14,682 nucleotides of DNA from Thiotrichaceae bacterium (GTDB lineage: Bacteria > Pseudomonadota > Gammaproteobacteria > Thiotrichales > Thiotrichaceae): the NCBI GenBank assembly GCA_015494435.1, contig WGBH01000058.1, forward strand, positions 1-14,682. Reading direction: 5' to 3'. Numbering within the stretch: position 1 is the stretch's first letter; each line of letters starts with the position of its first letter. The notes beneath the pieces were generated by a model that saw nothing but the letters and a program-made list of their open reading frames with translations, was not told the origin of the DNA and searched no databases. A program made the position numbers and the translations under genes. Of the stretch, positions 6,991 through 14,682 are shown piece after piece.

Positions 6991-9594
6991 ATGCCTAACG
7001 AATACAACCCAAAATCTATTGAAGCCGCTGTCCAGAAAGTTTGGGATAACAATAAGTCATTTGAAGTGACTGAAGATCCTGATAAAGAAAAATTTTATTG
7101 CCTGTCAATGTTTCCTTATCCGAGTGGCAAGCTCCATATGGGGCATGTACGAAATTATACTATTGGTGATGTGGTGTCTCGTTTCCAGCGTATGCAGGGT
7201 AAAAATGTATTGCAACCGATGGGGTGGGATGCGTTTGGTTTGCCTGCTGAGAATGCGGCGATTAAAAATAAAGTGCCACCTGCTGCATGGACGGATCATA
7301 ATATTGCCGATATGCGTGGACAGCTTAAAAAAATGGGCTTGGCTTATGATTGGTCGCGTGAATTAGCCACTTGCAAGCCTGATTATTACCGTTGGGAACA
7401 GTGGTTCTTTTTACGTTTGTTAGAAAAAGGGGTTGTGTATCGTAAAAAAGCAACGGTAAATTGGGATCCAATTGATCAAACGGTGTTGGCTAATGAGCAG
7501 GTGGTTGATGGGCGTGGTTGGCGTTCGGGTGCATTGGTTGAGCAACGTGAAATTGATCAATGGTTTTTGAAGATTACCGATTACGCGGATGAATTATTGC
7601 AAGATGTAAAAAAATTGGAAGATTGGCCTGAGCAAGTACGTACTATGCAGGCAAATTGGATTGGTCGTTCAGAAGGGGTTGAGCTAAGCTTTGGTATTGA
7701 AAACTCTGATGAGCGTTTATCTGTATTTACTACCCGTCCTGATACTTTAATGGGAGTGACTTATGTTGCAGTTGCGCCACAACATCCCCTTGCATTGCAA
7801 GCGGCGGCCAATAATGAAGAATTAACGACCTTTATTGAATCGTGCAAAAACACTAAAGTAGCTGAAGCCGATATGGCTAAGATGGAAAAGAAAGGCATGG
7901 CAACGGGTATGATGGCGATCCATCCTATGACGGGTGATAAAGTGCCTATCTGGGTTGCCAATTTCGTTTTGATGTCCTACGGCTCGGGTGCAGTGATGGC
8001 GGTTCCTGCACATGATGATCGTGATTGGGAATTTGCAACTCAATATGGTATTGAGATTAAACAAGTCATTGATGCGGTTGATGGTGAATCTGTTTCGGTG
8101 ACTGAGGGGGCTTATACTAAAAAAGGCGTATTGATTAATTCAGGTGAATTTAACGGTTTAAGCTCAAAATTAGCTTTTGATGCGATTGCAGAAGATCTTA
8201 CGAATCAGGGTAAAGGACATAAAACGGTCAATTATCGTCTGCGTGATTGGGGTGTGTCGCGTCAACGTTATTGGGGTTGTCCGATTCCGATTATCTATTG
8301 TGATGATTGTGGTGCAGTGCCAGTACCTGAGAAAGATTTACCGATTGAATTGCCGACAGAGATTGAGTTTGATGAAACAGGTGGTTCACCGATTAAGAAA
8401 ATGCCTGAATTTTACCAAACCACTTGTCCATCCTGTGCTAAGCCTGCAACGCGTGAAACCGATACCTTTGATACTTTTTTTGAATCATCATGGTATTACG
8501 CACGTTATACAGGCGCTGATAATGATCAGTCAATGCTGGATAAACGGGCGGATTACTGGTTACCTGTTGATCAGTATATTGGTGGTATTGAACATGCCGT
8601 ATTGCATTTATTATATGCGCGTTTCTTCCATAAATTAATGCGTGATGAAGGCTTAGTCTCCTCTGATGAGCCATTTAGTAAGCTATTAACGCAGGGTATG
8701 GTGTTAGCAAATACTTATTATCGAGAAAATGATAACGGTGGACAAGATTGGATTGCACCTGATCAGGTGGATGTTCAGCATGATGCTAAAGGTAAGGCAA
8801 TCAGTGCAACTTTACGTGCAGATGGTCAGCCTGTGTTATCCGATGGCATGAGCAAAATGTCCAAGTCTAAAAATAATGGGGTTGATCCGCAAATTCTAAT
8901 TGATCGATACGGTGCGGATACTTTGCGCCTATTTTCGATGTTTGCTGCTCCACCTGAACAAAGTATGGAATGGTCAGATTCAGGGGTAGAAGGTGCGAAT
9001 CGTTTTCTACGCCGTTTATGGCGACAAGTACAAGAGCATATTGCATCAGGTGATGAGGTTGTATTGGATACTAAAAATCTCTCTAATCAACAGGCTGATT
9101 TGCGTCGTAAACTGTACTTAACGTTACAAAAAGTCACTGACGATATGGGACGTCGCTTTACCTTTAATACCGCTATTGCTGCCAATATGGAACTCTTAAA
9201 TGACGTTTCTAAATTTGATGATAAAAGTGAGCAGGGAAGGGCGCTTCGACAGGAGATATTTACTACTGTTATTTTAATGCTATCGCCTATTGCACCACAC
9301 ATTTGCGAAACATTATGGAAAAGTCTTGGTAAAACCTCCTTATTAATTGATGAAAGCTGGCCACAAGTGGATGCATCTGCTTTGGTGCAGGAAAATATTG
9401 AATTAATAGTGCAAGTCAATGGTAAATTACGCGGTAAAATTACCGTTGCTATTGATGCAAAAGATGAAGAGATTAAGCAACAAGCGCAAGACGCAGACAA
9501 TGTAAAACGTTTTATTAAAGAGAATCTTGCAGATAAATCAGTGCGTAAGGTGATTGTTGTTAAAGGACGTTTGGTTAATATTGTCGTGGCGTAA
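6991..9594 (+). CDS. leuS: Leucyl-tRNA synthetase
   Basis: This is a class Ia aminoacyl-tRNA synthetase that charges tRNA(Leu) with leucine in the cytoplasm. The 867-residue length is typical of bacterial LeuRS. The HIGH-type motif is HMGH (49-52) and the KMSKS loop is at 622-626. The CP1 editing domain includes the threonine-rich peptide TTRPDT (247-252), matching the numbering around the discriminating T252 of the E. coli enzyme. A zinc domain is marked by C437xxC440 and C479xxC482. The start MPNEYNPKSIE aligns with the usual bacterial N terminus, but no Shine-Dalgarno sequence is visible in the A/T-rich leader. The gene is convergent with tsaD (48 bp apart). The usual gammaproteobacterial partners lptE and holA do not follow it. 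Confidence 0.98.
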   Translation: MPNEYNPKSIEAAVQKVWDNNKSFEVTEDPDKEKFYCLSMFPYPSGKLHMGHVRNYTIGDVVSRFQRMQGKNVLQPMGWDAFGLPAENAAIKNKVPPAAWTDHNIADMRGQLKKMGLAYDWSRELATCKPDYYRWEQWFFLRLLEKGVVYRKKATVNWDPIDQTVLANEQVVDGRGWRSGALVEQREIDQWFLKITDYADELLQDVKKLEDWPEQVRTMQANWIGRSEGVELSFGIENSDERLSVFTTRPDTLMGVTYVAVAPQHPLALQAAANNEELTTFIESCKNTKVAEADMAKMEKKGMATGMMAIHPMTGDKVPIWVANFVLMSYGSGAVMAVPAHDDRDWEFATQYGIEIKQVIDAVDGESVSVTEGAYTKKGVLINSGEFNGLSSKLAFDAIAEDLTNQGKGHKTVNYRLRDWGVSRQRYWGCPIPIIYCDDCGAVPVPEKDLPIELPTEIEFDETGGSPIKKMPEFYQTTCPSCAKPATRETDTFDTFFESSWYYARYTGADNDQSMLDKRADYWLPVDQYIGGIEHAVLHLLYARFFHKLMRDEGLVSSDEPFSKLLTQGMVLANTYYRENDNGGQDWIAPDQVDVQHDAKGKAISATLRADGQPVLSDGMSKMSKSKNNGVDPQILIDRYGADTLRLFSMFAAPPEQSMEWSDSGVEGANRFLRRLWRQVQEHIASGDEVVLDTKNLSNQQADLRRKLYLTLQKVTDDMGRRFTFNTAIAANMELLNDVSKFDDKSEQGRALRQEIFTTVILMLSPIAPHICETLWKSLGKTSLLIDESWPQVDASALVQENIELIVQVNGKLRGKITVAIDAKDEEIKQQAQDADNVKRFIKENLADKSVRKVIVVKGRLVNIVVA

Positions 9595-9642
9595 GTTTGA
9601 GTGCAATTTATTGTAATTGGATTCACTGTTAATTCTTAATCC

Positions 9643-10647
9643 TTAGGTTGGAACAGTCAGTTCTTCTAATGACCAACGCGGTCTTGGTTGAATAATAGTA
9701 GCTTCAGCCTGTCCAGCTTGTAAACGCAGTGCGCCTGCATAGGCAATCATGGCACCATTGTCGGTACAAAACTCAAGGCGTGGAAAATAAACTTCAGCCT
9801 CTAATTGCTGTAATTTCTCCCGCAGGCGTTTATTAGCACCGACTCCTCCTGCAACCACTAAACGCTTACCCTTTACGAACTGCAATGCTCGACGGCATTT
9901 AATCAACAAGGTATCAACGACTGCTTCTTGGAAAGCGTATGCAATATTGGCTTGTACCTGTTTGCTTTTATCAGATTTATTCCAAGTGGTTAGTGCAAAG
10001 GTTTTAAGACCACTAAAGCTAAAATCCAAACCTGGGCGGTTAACCATTGGACGTGGAAATTTATAAGCATTAGGAAGTCCTGTTGCTGCTAAAGCCGCTA
10101 AAACAGGACCTCCGGGATAGGCAAGCCCTAGCATTTTAGCTGTTTTGTCAAAAGCCTCTCCCACCGCATCATCAAGCGACTCTCCTAAAATTTTATAATC
10201 ACCAATTGCTTTAACATCAACTAGCAAGGTATGCCCGCCTGACACTAGCAAGGCAATAAAAGGAAAGGAGGGGGGATTTTTTTCTAACATTGGAGCTAAT
10301 AGATGCCCTTCCATATGATGCACTGCCACAGCGGGAATATTTAATCCCCAAGCCAGTGAACGACCAATAGATGCGCCCACCATTAAAGCACCAATTAATC
10401 CTGGTCCTGCGGTATAGGCAATACCCTCTAAATCGGATAGGCTTAAATTTGCCTGTGCTAACACTGCTTTGATTAAAGGAGTCGTTTTACGAATATGATC
10501 ACGAGAAGCAAGCTCTGGTACAACACCGCCATATTTTGCGTGTAAATTAATCTGTGAATAGAGCTGATCTGCTAACAAACCCTGTTCTGTATCATAAATT
10601 GCCACTCCTGTTTCATCGCAAGATGATTCTATACCCAGTATTTTCAT
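9643..10647 (-). CDS. tsaD: TsaD, tRNA N6-threonylcarbamoyladenosine transferase subunit
   Basis: TsaD (older names Gcp, YgjD) transfers the threonylcarbamoyl group to A37 of ANN-decoding tRNAs, working with TsaB and TsaE. The 334-residue protein starts MKILGIESSCDETG, the standard N terminus. It carries the metal ligands H111 and H115 in HHMEGH (110-115) and D296 in CTDNGAM. ATP-binding glycine segments include LLVSGGHT (133-140) and VVAGGVGANKR (264-274). I chose the ATG at 10647 because AGGA lies 7-8 nt upstream on the minus strand. The frame stays open for 17 further codons, but that extension does not resemble the family. It is convergent with leuS and divergent from creD. Confidence 0.97.
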   Translation of the reverse strand: MKILGIESSCDETGVAIYDTEQGLLADQLYSQINLHAKYGGVVPELASRDHIRKTTPLIKAVLAQANLSLSDLEGIAYTAGPGLIGALMVGASIGRSLAWGLNIPAVAVHHMEGHLLAPMLEKNPPSFPFIALLVSGGHTLLVDVKAIGDYKILGESLDDAVGEAFDKTAKMLGLAYPGGPVLAALAATGLPNAYKFPRPMVNRPGLDFSFSGLKTFALTTWNKSDKSKQVQANIAYAFQEAVVDTLLIKCRRALQFVKGKRLVVAGGVGANKRLREKLQQLEAEVYFPRLEFCTDNGAMIAYAGALRLQAGQAEATIIQPRPRWSLEELTVPT

Positions 10648-10811
10648 GGATTTTTCCTTAAAGTCTGTACAGTTTGCGTGCCAATAACATTTTTTCAATG
10701 TGTAATCGGATGGTAACTATTTAGCTATATTATTAAAATGCGGCTTAGTCTACATTACCGCCCTTCAACTCACTAGTAGTACTCAATATTCCATCAAAGT
10801 AGGCTTGTTAA

Positions 10812-12158
10812 ATGGATAAGTTAAAAGCGATTTCCGATTCGATTACATTTCGTACTTTTATTATTACCTTGCTCGCATTCGCGATGCTGATTCCTCTTTA
10901 TATGACGCAAGGTATTATTAGTGAACGCAATCAATATTATCACCAAACACTTGATAGTATTAGTAAAGGTTGGGCGAAAGAGCAAACCATTGTCGGTCCT
11001 GTTTTAGTTGTTCCTTATATTGAACATATTTTTAGTGCCAATACAGTGACGGATGAGAATGGTAAAAGTAAAACCATCAGTCGTGATATTTTCAATACTA
11101 AAACCATGGTGCTTTTACCTGAGGAGCTAAAAATAAAGGCTAATCTTAATGAACAATTTAGAAAGCGCGGTATTTATAGTATCTTACTTTATATTGCTGA
11201 TATCACCATCAGCGGTGCGTTTGATCTGTCTATTTTACCCCCAAAAGACTCGAATAGTCGCAAGGTAAAGTGGGATAAAGCCTATCTTGCGATTGGTTTA
11301 TCAGACACCAAGGCAATTACAGAGACAACGCCCATACGTTGGGATAAAGCCAGTGCTTCCTTAGAACCTAGTACCAATCTGGAGGGTTTTTTACGCTCTG
11401 GTTTTCATGCTTCGATGAAAGAGACTGATCGTTTTAATCCACGTCCAGAGTTTAGAATTAAATTATCATTAAAGGGGCGAGGCAGTTTTCGTTTTGCACC
11501 GTTAGGAAAAATAACCAAGGCAACGATAACTTCAGGTTGGCCACACCCTAGTTTTCAAGGGGATCTATTACCAAATAATGAACCTGAAATAAATGAGAAA
11601 GGTTTTAGGGCTTCTTGGAGTATTCCGCATTTAGCCAGAGATTATCCGCAAAATTGGTTGCTTGAGGAGGACAAAGAAACCCCCAAATACGACTTATATT
11701 CACTGACAACAGGGGTTGATTTATTTACCCCTGTCTCTCTTTATACAAAAATTAATCGCAGTATAAAATACGGTGCTTTATTTATAGGGCTGACGTTTAT
11801 TGTTTTTCTCTTATTTGAGATGATTACCAAAACACGCATCCACATGATCCAATATATTCTTGTTGCTGTCTCTTTAAGTCTGTTTTATCTTATTCTCGTT
11901 TCCTTATCGGAGCATCTTCCCTTTTTAATTTCCTATGCTTATGCTGCCTCTGCAACCATTAGCATTATTACCCTTTATTCCGCTGCTGTATTGCAACGAT
12001 TTTCACGCGCTATTATGATTTTTCTCTTACTTAGCAGTCTCTATGGTGTATTATTTTTTATCCTACAAATGGAAGATTATGCATTGCTAGCAGGCACAGC
12101 TTTAATTACCTTGATTGTTATTTTTATGATGTTTGCAACGCGTCGTTTACAACGCTGA
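10812..12158 (+). CDS. creD: CreD-family inner membrane protein
   Basis: CreD proteins are inner membrane proteins of poorly known function. In enterics CreD belongs to the CreBC regulon and is linked to envelope integrity and colicin tolerance. The 448-residue length fits the family (about 450). There is one helix at about 15-35, then a large soluble region of about 270 residues that is probably periplasmic. It includes the family stretches IVGPVLVVPY and GRGSFRFAPLGK...SGWPHPSFQGDLLP. About five C-terminal helices follow, starting near 308, with a basic end (RRLQR). No creB/creC regulators are next to it here. The start has only a weak GTAGG ahead of it. It is convergent with the methyltransferase gene, 23 bp apart. 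Confidence 0.88.
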   Translation: MDKLKAISDSITFRTFIITLLAFAMLIPLYMTQGIISERNQYYHQTLDSISKGWAKEQTIVGPVLVVPYIEHIFSANTVTDENGKSKTISRDIFNTKTMVLLPEELKIKANLNEQFRKRGIYSILLYIADITISGAFDLSILPPKDSNSRKVKWDKAYLAIGLSDTKAITETTPIRWDKASASLEPSTNLEGFLRSGFHASMKETDRFNPRPEFRIKLSLKGRGSFRFAPLGKITKATITSGWPHPSFQGDLLPNNEPEINEKGFRASWSIPHLARDYPQNWLLEEDKETPKYDLYSLTTGVDLFTPVSLYTKINRSIKYGALFIGLTFIVFLLFEMITKTRIHMIQYILVAVSLSLFYLILVSLSEHLPFLISYAYAASATISIITLYSAAVLQRFSRAIMIFLLLSSLYGVLFFILQMEDYALLAGTALITLIVIFMMFATRRLQR

Positions 12159-12181
12159 AATGCTTTAGAGTGATTCCTAGA

Positions 12182-12814
12182 TCAATCTTCTAACTGTTGA
12201 AATAAAGCATAAATATAAGCTCGTTCCTCATTGTGAGGATTGATAAAAGTATGGTCAAAAGAAGAGAGTAGCTTAAAGGATGCACCTAAACGTCCTGATA
12301 ATTCTTCAATGGAGTATCGATGAACGGGTAAATTTGCACATTTTTTAGCGCCTATCTGAGAGAATTCTGCAAAGAGAGCATAACCTTCTGGTGCTAAATG
12401 TGTTTTAAGATTATCGAAATACCCCTGTATATTTTTTTCTTCGATTAGAAAGTGTAATACCGCTCTATCTATCCAGATATCAATGGTTGGAATCGTTGTT
12501 TCAATCGGTTTAGAAATATCCTGACATAAGTAAATAATCTCTTTTGCTTGTTTTCCTAAGCGTTGTTTAACAGTGGCTAATGCTTCATTGCTAATATCAT
12601 TGAGTATTAATTTTGTTTTTTTAATTAATAGTTCATCAACTAAAACAGAGGTTCCAGCACCTGAAATAAAGAACGTTGAATCTTGCCAGTGTTGAATTTG
12701 ATTCAATAAGCGAAATGTTTCCTTGGGGTCTTGTTCATACCAACCCATCATTAAATCTTCCGTTTTTGAAAAGATGGAATCCCAATGTTTGCGAATTGAT
12801 TTACTTTTATCCAT
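12182..12814 (-). CDS. Class I SAM-dependent methyltransferase, substrate unknown
   Basis: The 210-residue protein has a Rossmann-type SAM-binding fold. Motif I is FISGAGTSV (49-57). An acidic residue, D73, ends strand 2 (LILND). A CQDI stretch (97-100) fits the adenine-contact region, and the post-motif IDIWIDRAVLHFL (111-123) is typical of small-molecule methyltransferases. The N-terminal segment (HWDSIFSKTEDLMMGWYEQD) resembles the family in which a tryptophan-tyrosine pair precedes the SAM site. I chose the ATG at 12814. The frame can be extended to a TTG at 12856, but that has no ribosome-binding site and adds 14 unlike residues. The substrate cannot be told from sequence. It is convergent with creD and divergent from miaB. 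Confidence 0.8.
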   Translation of the reverse strand: MDKSKSIRKHWDSIFSKTEDLMMGWYEQDPKETFRLLNQIQHWQDSTFFISGAGTSVLVDELLIKKTKLILNDISNEALATVKQRLGKQAKEIIYLCQDISKPIETTIPTIDIWIDRAVLHFLIEEKNIQGYFDNLKTHLAPEGYALFAEFSQIGAKKCANLPVHRYSIEELSGRLGASFKLLSSFDHTFINPHNEERAYIYALFQQLED

Positions 12815-12890
12815 AGGTAACTTTTTATAATCTATAGGCAGGAGTCCAAGCTTCAATTTGTGCGAGTCGTACTAACACGGAGAGAATGAA

Positions 12891-12920
12891 TTGCCACGTT
12901 TAACCTTGTTTTTCTATAAT
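12891..12920 (+). promoter_or_regulatory. Sigma70-type promoter for miaB
   Basis: TTGCCA (12891-12896) and a perfect TATAAT (12915-12920) are separated by 18 bp. Transcription would begin near 12927, giving a leader of about 80 nt to the miaB ATG. It lies in the divergent gap between the methyltransferase and miaB and has the right orientation for miaB. Confidence 0.55.
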
Positions 12921-13006
12921 GCAAGAATATACTGCTTAACTTCACAGGTTCTATCTATGATAATGCGAGCTTTGATTTAATGCATTGTAAATGAGTAAAC
13001 CCAATT

Positions 13007-14344
13007 ATGTCAGGTAAAATTTTCATCCAAACACATGGCTGTCAAATGAACGAGTATGATTCCTCTAAAATGTTGGATGTACTTAAAGATGCAGACGGTA
13101 TGGAACTCACTGATGACCCCAAGCAAGCTGATGTTTTATTATTAAATACCTGCTCTATTCGTGAGAAAGCACAAGAAAAAGTGTTTTCACTGATTGGGCG
13201 TTGGAAAATAATTAAAGATAAAAATCCTAATGTCATTATTGGTATTGGAGGCTGTGTTGCGAGCCAAGAAGGTGAAGCATTACGCAAGCGCGCGCCTTCT
13301 GTTGATGTGGTTTTTGGCCCTCAAACCCTGCATCGTTTACCCGAAATGATTAAAGAAGCAAAAAATAGTAAAAAAGCAGTGGTTGATATCTCTTTTCCTG
13401 AAATTGAAAAATTTGATAATTTACCCGAACCCAGAGCCGAAGGCCCAAGTGCCTTTGTTTCTATTATGGAGGGTTGCTCCAAATACTGCACTTTTTGCGT
13501 TGTTCCTTATACCCGTGGCGAAGAAATATCACGTCCTTTTGATGATATTTTAGCTGAAATTGCCACCTTAGCGGAACAAGGTGTGCGTGAAGTGAATTTA
13601 CTAGGACAAAATGTAAATGCCTATCGCGGTAAAATGCACGATGGTGATACGGCTGATCTTGCAATATTGATTCAATACGTCGCTACCATTGAAGGTATTG
13701 ACCGTATTCGCTATACGACCTCTCATCCTGTTGAATTTAGTGACAGCTTAATCCAAGTTTATGCAGATGTTCCCGAATTAGTAAATCATTTGCATTTGCC
13801 AATACAAAGTGGTTCTGATCGTATACTGGCGGCTATGAAGCGGGGGCATATGGCAGCAGAATTTAAATCAAAAATTAGAAAATTACGCGCTATACGCCCT
13901 GATATCAGTATGTCCTCTGATTTTATTATTGGTTTTCCTGGAGAGAGCGATGCGGATTTTGAAGCGACTATGCAATTGATTGAAGACATTGGGTTTGATC
14001 ACAGCTTCAGCTTTATCTACAGCCAGCGTCCGGGTACACCCGCCTCATCTTTTCCTGATGATGTTTCAATGGAAGTTAAAAAAGCACGTTTAAAACGCTT
14101 GCAAACTCGTATCTTAGAAATGAGCGCTGAAATTAGCCAAGCAATGGTCGGCACAGTACAAACGGTATTAGTAACAACTTTATCAAAACGCAGTGATAAA
14201 GAAATTTCAGGTAAAACAGAAAATAATCGTACCGTTAATTTTGAAGGTTCTCAGGATCTTATAGGCAAATTTGTCGATATTAAAATCACACAAGCTTATC
14301 CTAATAGTTTACGTGGAGATATTGTTGCCGTTGAGGGAGAGTAG
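13007..14344 (+). CDS. miaB: MiaB, tRNA-2-methylthio-N6-isopentenyladenosine synthase
   Basis: MiaB is a radical SAM methylthiotransferase that converts i6A37 to ms2i6A37 in tRNAs reading UNN codons. The 445-residue protein has the N-terminal methylthiotransferase domain with the auxiliary-cluster cysteines C12, C49 and C83. The radical SAM motif C157-x3-C161-x2-C164 lies in MEGCSKYCTFCVVPY. A C-terminal TRAM domain spans about 375-441. The start MSGKIFIQTHGCQMNEYDSSKM matches the family. The ribosome-binding site is weak. An eight-codon out-of-frame reading frame (12991-13017) overlaps the start. In many gammaproteobacteria miaB is followed by phoH and ybeY; here an IS607-like element follows instead. 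Confidence 0.97.
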   Translation: MSGKIFIQTHGCQMNEYDSSKMLDVLKDADGMELTDDPKQADVLLLNTCSIREKAQEKVFSLIGRWKIIKDKNPNVIIGIGGCVASQEGEALRKRAPSVDVVFGPQTLHRLPEMIKEAKNSKKAVVDISFPEIEKFDNLPEPRAEGPSAFVSIMEGCSKYCTFCVVPYTRGEEISRPFDDILAEIATLAEQGVREVNLLGQNVNAYRGKMHDGDTADLAILIQYVATIEGIDRIRYTTSHPVEFSDSLIQVYADVPELVNHLHLPIQSGSDRILAAMKRGHMAAEFKSKIRKLRAIRPDISMSSDFIIGFPGESDADFEATMQLIEDIGFDHSFSFIYSQRPGTPASSFPDDVSMEVKKARLKRLQTRILEMSAEISQAMVGTVQTVLVTTLSKRSDKEISGKTENNRTVNFEGSQDLIGKFVDIKITQAYPNSLRGDIVAVEGE

Positions 14345-14364
14345 TGAGAAAAGAAGGAGTTGAA

Positions 14365-14388
14365 ATGCTAAGCCAATATTTGAGTTAA
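14365..14388 (+). other. Short frame with strong ribosome-binding site after miaB, possible 5' stub of an interrupted gene
   Basis: AAGGAG (14354-14359) precedes an ATG at 14365 by 5 nt, but the frame reads only MLSQYLS before a TAA at 14386-14388. A strong ribosome-binding site without a gene suggests that the original downstream gene was cut off when the IS607-like element inserted. A chance match or a tiny peptide cannot be excluded. Confidence 0.25.
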
Positions 14389-14682
14389 GTTTAAATGTTT
14401 CGACGGGATAATATATCTTCTCAAGCTAAGACTAAGAGGTCGATTAAGTAGTTGAAGATTTAGACTAAAACAACCAAAATAACTAAATTGGAGTTACGAT
14501 GTGGAAGTCAACGGGATGGATAGCGAAGAAAGAGCATGTTACCAACGAAACGGTCCAGAATTGGATAAAGGAGGGATACTATGATCAGGTCAAGAAAACA
14601 AAAGGAGGACACTATCGAGTGTGGGTTGAAGAACCAAGCGTTGTTATCCTCTATGCCCGTGTATCCAGCAAGAAGCACCAAA
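14389..14682 (+). mobile_element. Left part of an IS607-family insertion sequence (continues past the window)
   Basis: The element is recognised from its serine-recombinase gene. IS607 elements usually lack terminal inverted repeats and target duplications, so the left edge cannot be placed exactly; it lies between the miaB stop (14344) and 14498, and 14389 is a guess. The leader ahead of the gene contains a tandem CTAAGA pair (14426-14437) and two AGACTAA copies 33 bp apart (14429-14435 and 14462-14468), which could be recombinase-binding repeats. In this family a tnpB gene (RNA-guided nuclease) often follows tnpA and would lie outside the window. Confidence 0.65.
14499..14682 (+). CDS. tnpA: IS607-family serine recombinase TnpA (3' partial)
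   Basis: The first 61 residues are visible. Residues 1-42 form a MerR/excisionase-like winged helix-turn-helix, seen as helix-turn-helix residues about 5-24 and a G-G-H-Y-R wing (36-40). This leads into the start of a serine-recombinase catalytic domain, LYARVSSKKHQ (51-61). By analogy with gamma-delta resolvase, S56 is the expected nucleophile and R54 an active-site arginine. An N-terminal HTH before the catalytic domain is the reverse of Tn3-type resolvases and is typical of IS607 TnpA. GGAG at 14490-14493 is 5 nt before the ATG. Codon use is richer in AAG and GGA than in the neighbouring genes, consistent with transfer. The frame is open at the window edge. Confidence 0.85.
   Translation, partial: MWKSTGWIAKKEHVTNETVQNWIKEGYYDQVKKTKGGHYRVWVEEPSVVILYARVSSKKHQ

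Noticed and set aside
8177..8638. Open frame of 153 codons inside leuS in another + frame
   Set aside because: Lies wholly in the leuS catalytic/zinc region, with a composition typical of a shifted frame and no family resemblance.
9604..9619. CAATT/AATTG hairpin between leuS and tsaD as a terminator
   Set aside because: Only a 5-bp A/T stem with no T run on either strand; too weak to call.
9087..9626. Minus-strand open frame of 179 codons opposite the leuS 3' end
   Set aside because: Antisense to the anticodon-binding and C-terminal part of leuS; rich in Ser/Thr/Ile/Cys as expected for a shadow frame.
10656..10684. Minus-strand promoter for tsaD (TTGGCA with TTAAGG 17 bp away)
   Set aside because: The -10 box is poor and would overlap the ribosome-binding site, leaving almost no leader.
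10648..10698. Extended tsaD start 17 codons upstream
   Set aside because: The extra residues do not match the family, whereas the ATG at 10647 gives the standard N terminus with AGGA at the right distance.
12815..12856. TTG start adding 14 residues to the methyltransferase
   Set aside because: No ribosome-binding site and no family resemblance in the added segment; the ATG at 12814 is preferred.
1..14682. CRISPR array, tRNA or rRNA genes, prophage or defence system
   Set aside because: No regularly spaced repeats, cloverleaf sequence, rRNA-like stretch or phage/defence protein motif was recognised; apart from the mobile remnants the coding content is explained by known families.

Overview
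This window most likely comes from an AT-rich gammaproteobacterial sulfur oxidiser. The first 6.2 kb holds the distal part of a reverse-type dissimilatory sulfite reductase (dsr) operon in the order dsrK-dsrL-dsrJ-dsrO-dsrP, the arrangement known from Allochromatium vinosum. The presence of dsrL is typical of sulfur-oxidising dsr loci. The leuS, tsaD, creD and miaB proteins look gammaproteobacterial. Low GC together with RAYT and IS607-type mobile DNA would fit a Thiotrichales/Beggiatoaceae-like or similar lineage, but I cannot fix the genus from sequence alone.

Layout. (1) 1-6214, + strand: dsrK (5' end outside the window), dsrL, dsrJ, dsrO, dsrP. DsrK, J, O and P, with DsrM upstream of the window, form the membrane complex linking periplasmic and quinone-pool redox chemistry to cytoplasmic sulfur-carrier (DsrC) chemistry. 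DsrL is the cytoplasmic iron-sulfur flavoprotein that takes electrons released by reverse DsrAB. The dsrJ-O-P genes are tightly packed: dsrJ and dsrO overlap by 4 nt, and dsrO and dsrP are 3 nt apart. The dsrK-dsrL and dsrL-dsrJ gaps carry stable hairpins. A clear intrinsic terminator lies right after dsrP, so dsrN/R/S are not part of this transcript. (2) 6215-6990: a 776-bp non-coding stretch holding the terminator, the C-terminal remnant of a REP-associated tyrosine transposase (RAYT), inverted repeats including a REP-like hairpin, and a possible leuS promoter overlaid by a TGATCA repeat. (3) 6991-14344: housekeeping and accessory genes in alternating orientation: leuS (+), tsaD (-), creD (+), a class I SAM methyltransferase (-) and miaB (+) with a good sigma70-type promoter. 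(4) 14345-14682: the left part of an IS607-family element, with the start of its serine-recombinase gene running off the window. It sits where the gene after miaB would be expected.

I did not find a wholly new system. The most interesting points are in the dsr proteins and the mobile DNA. DsrJ has a lipobox and no non-heme cysteine except the one in that lipobox, so the His/Cys heme ligation described for A. vinosum DsrJ may be absent or altered. DsrO has lost three ligands that appear to belong to one single [4Fe-4S] site. The IS607 element appears to interrupt the region after miaB.
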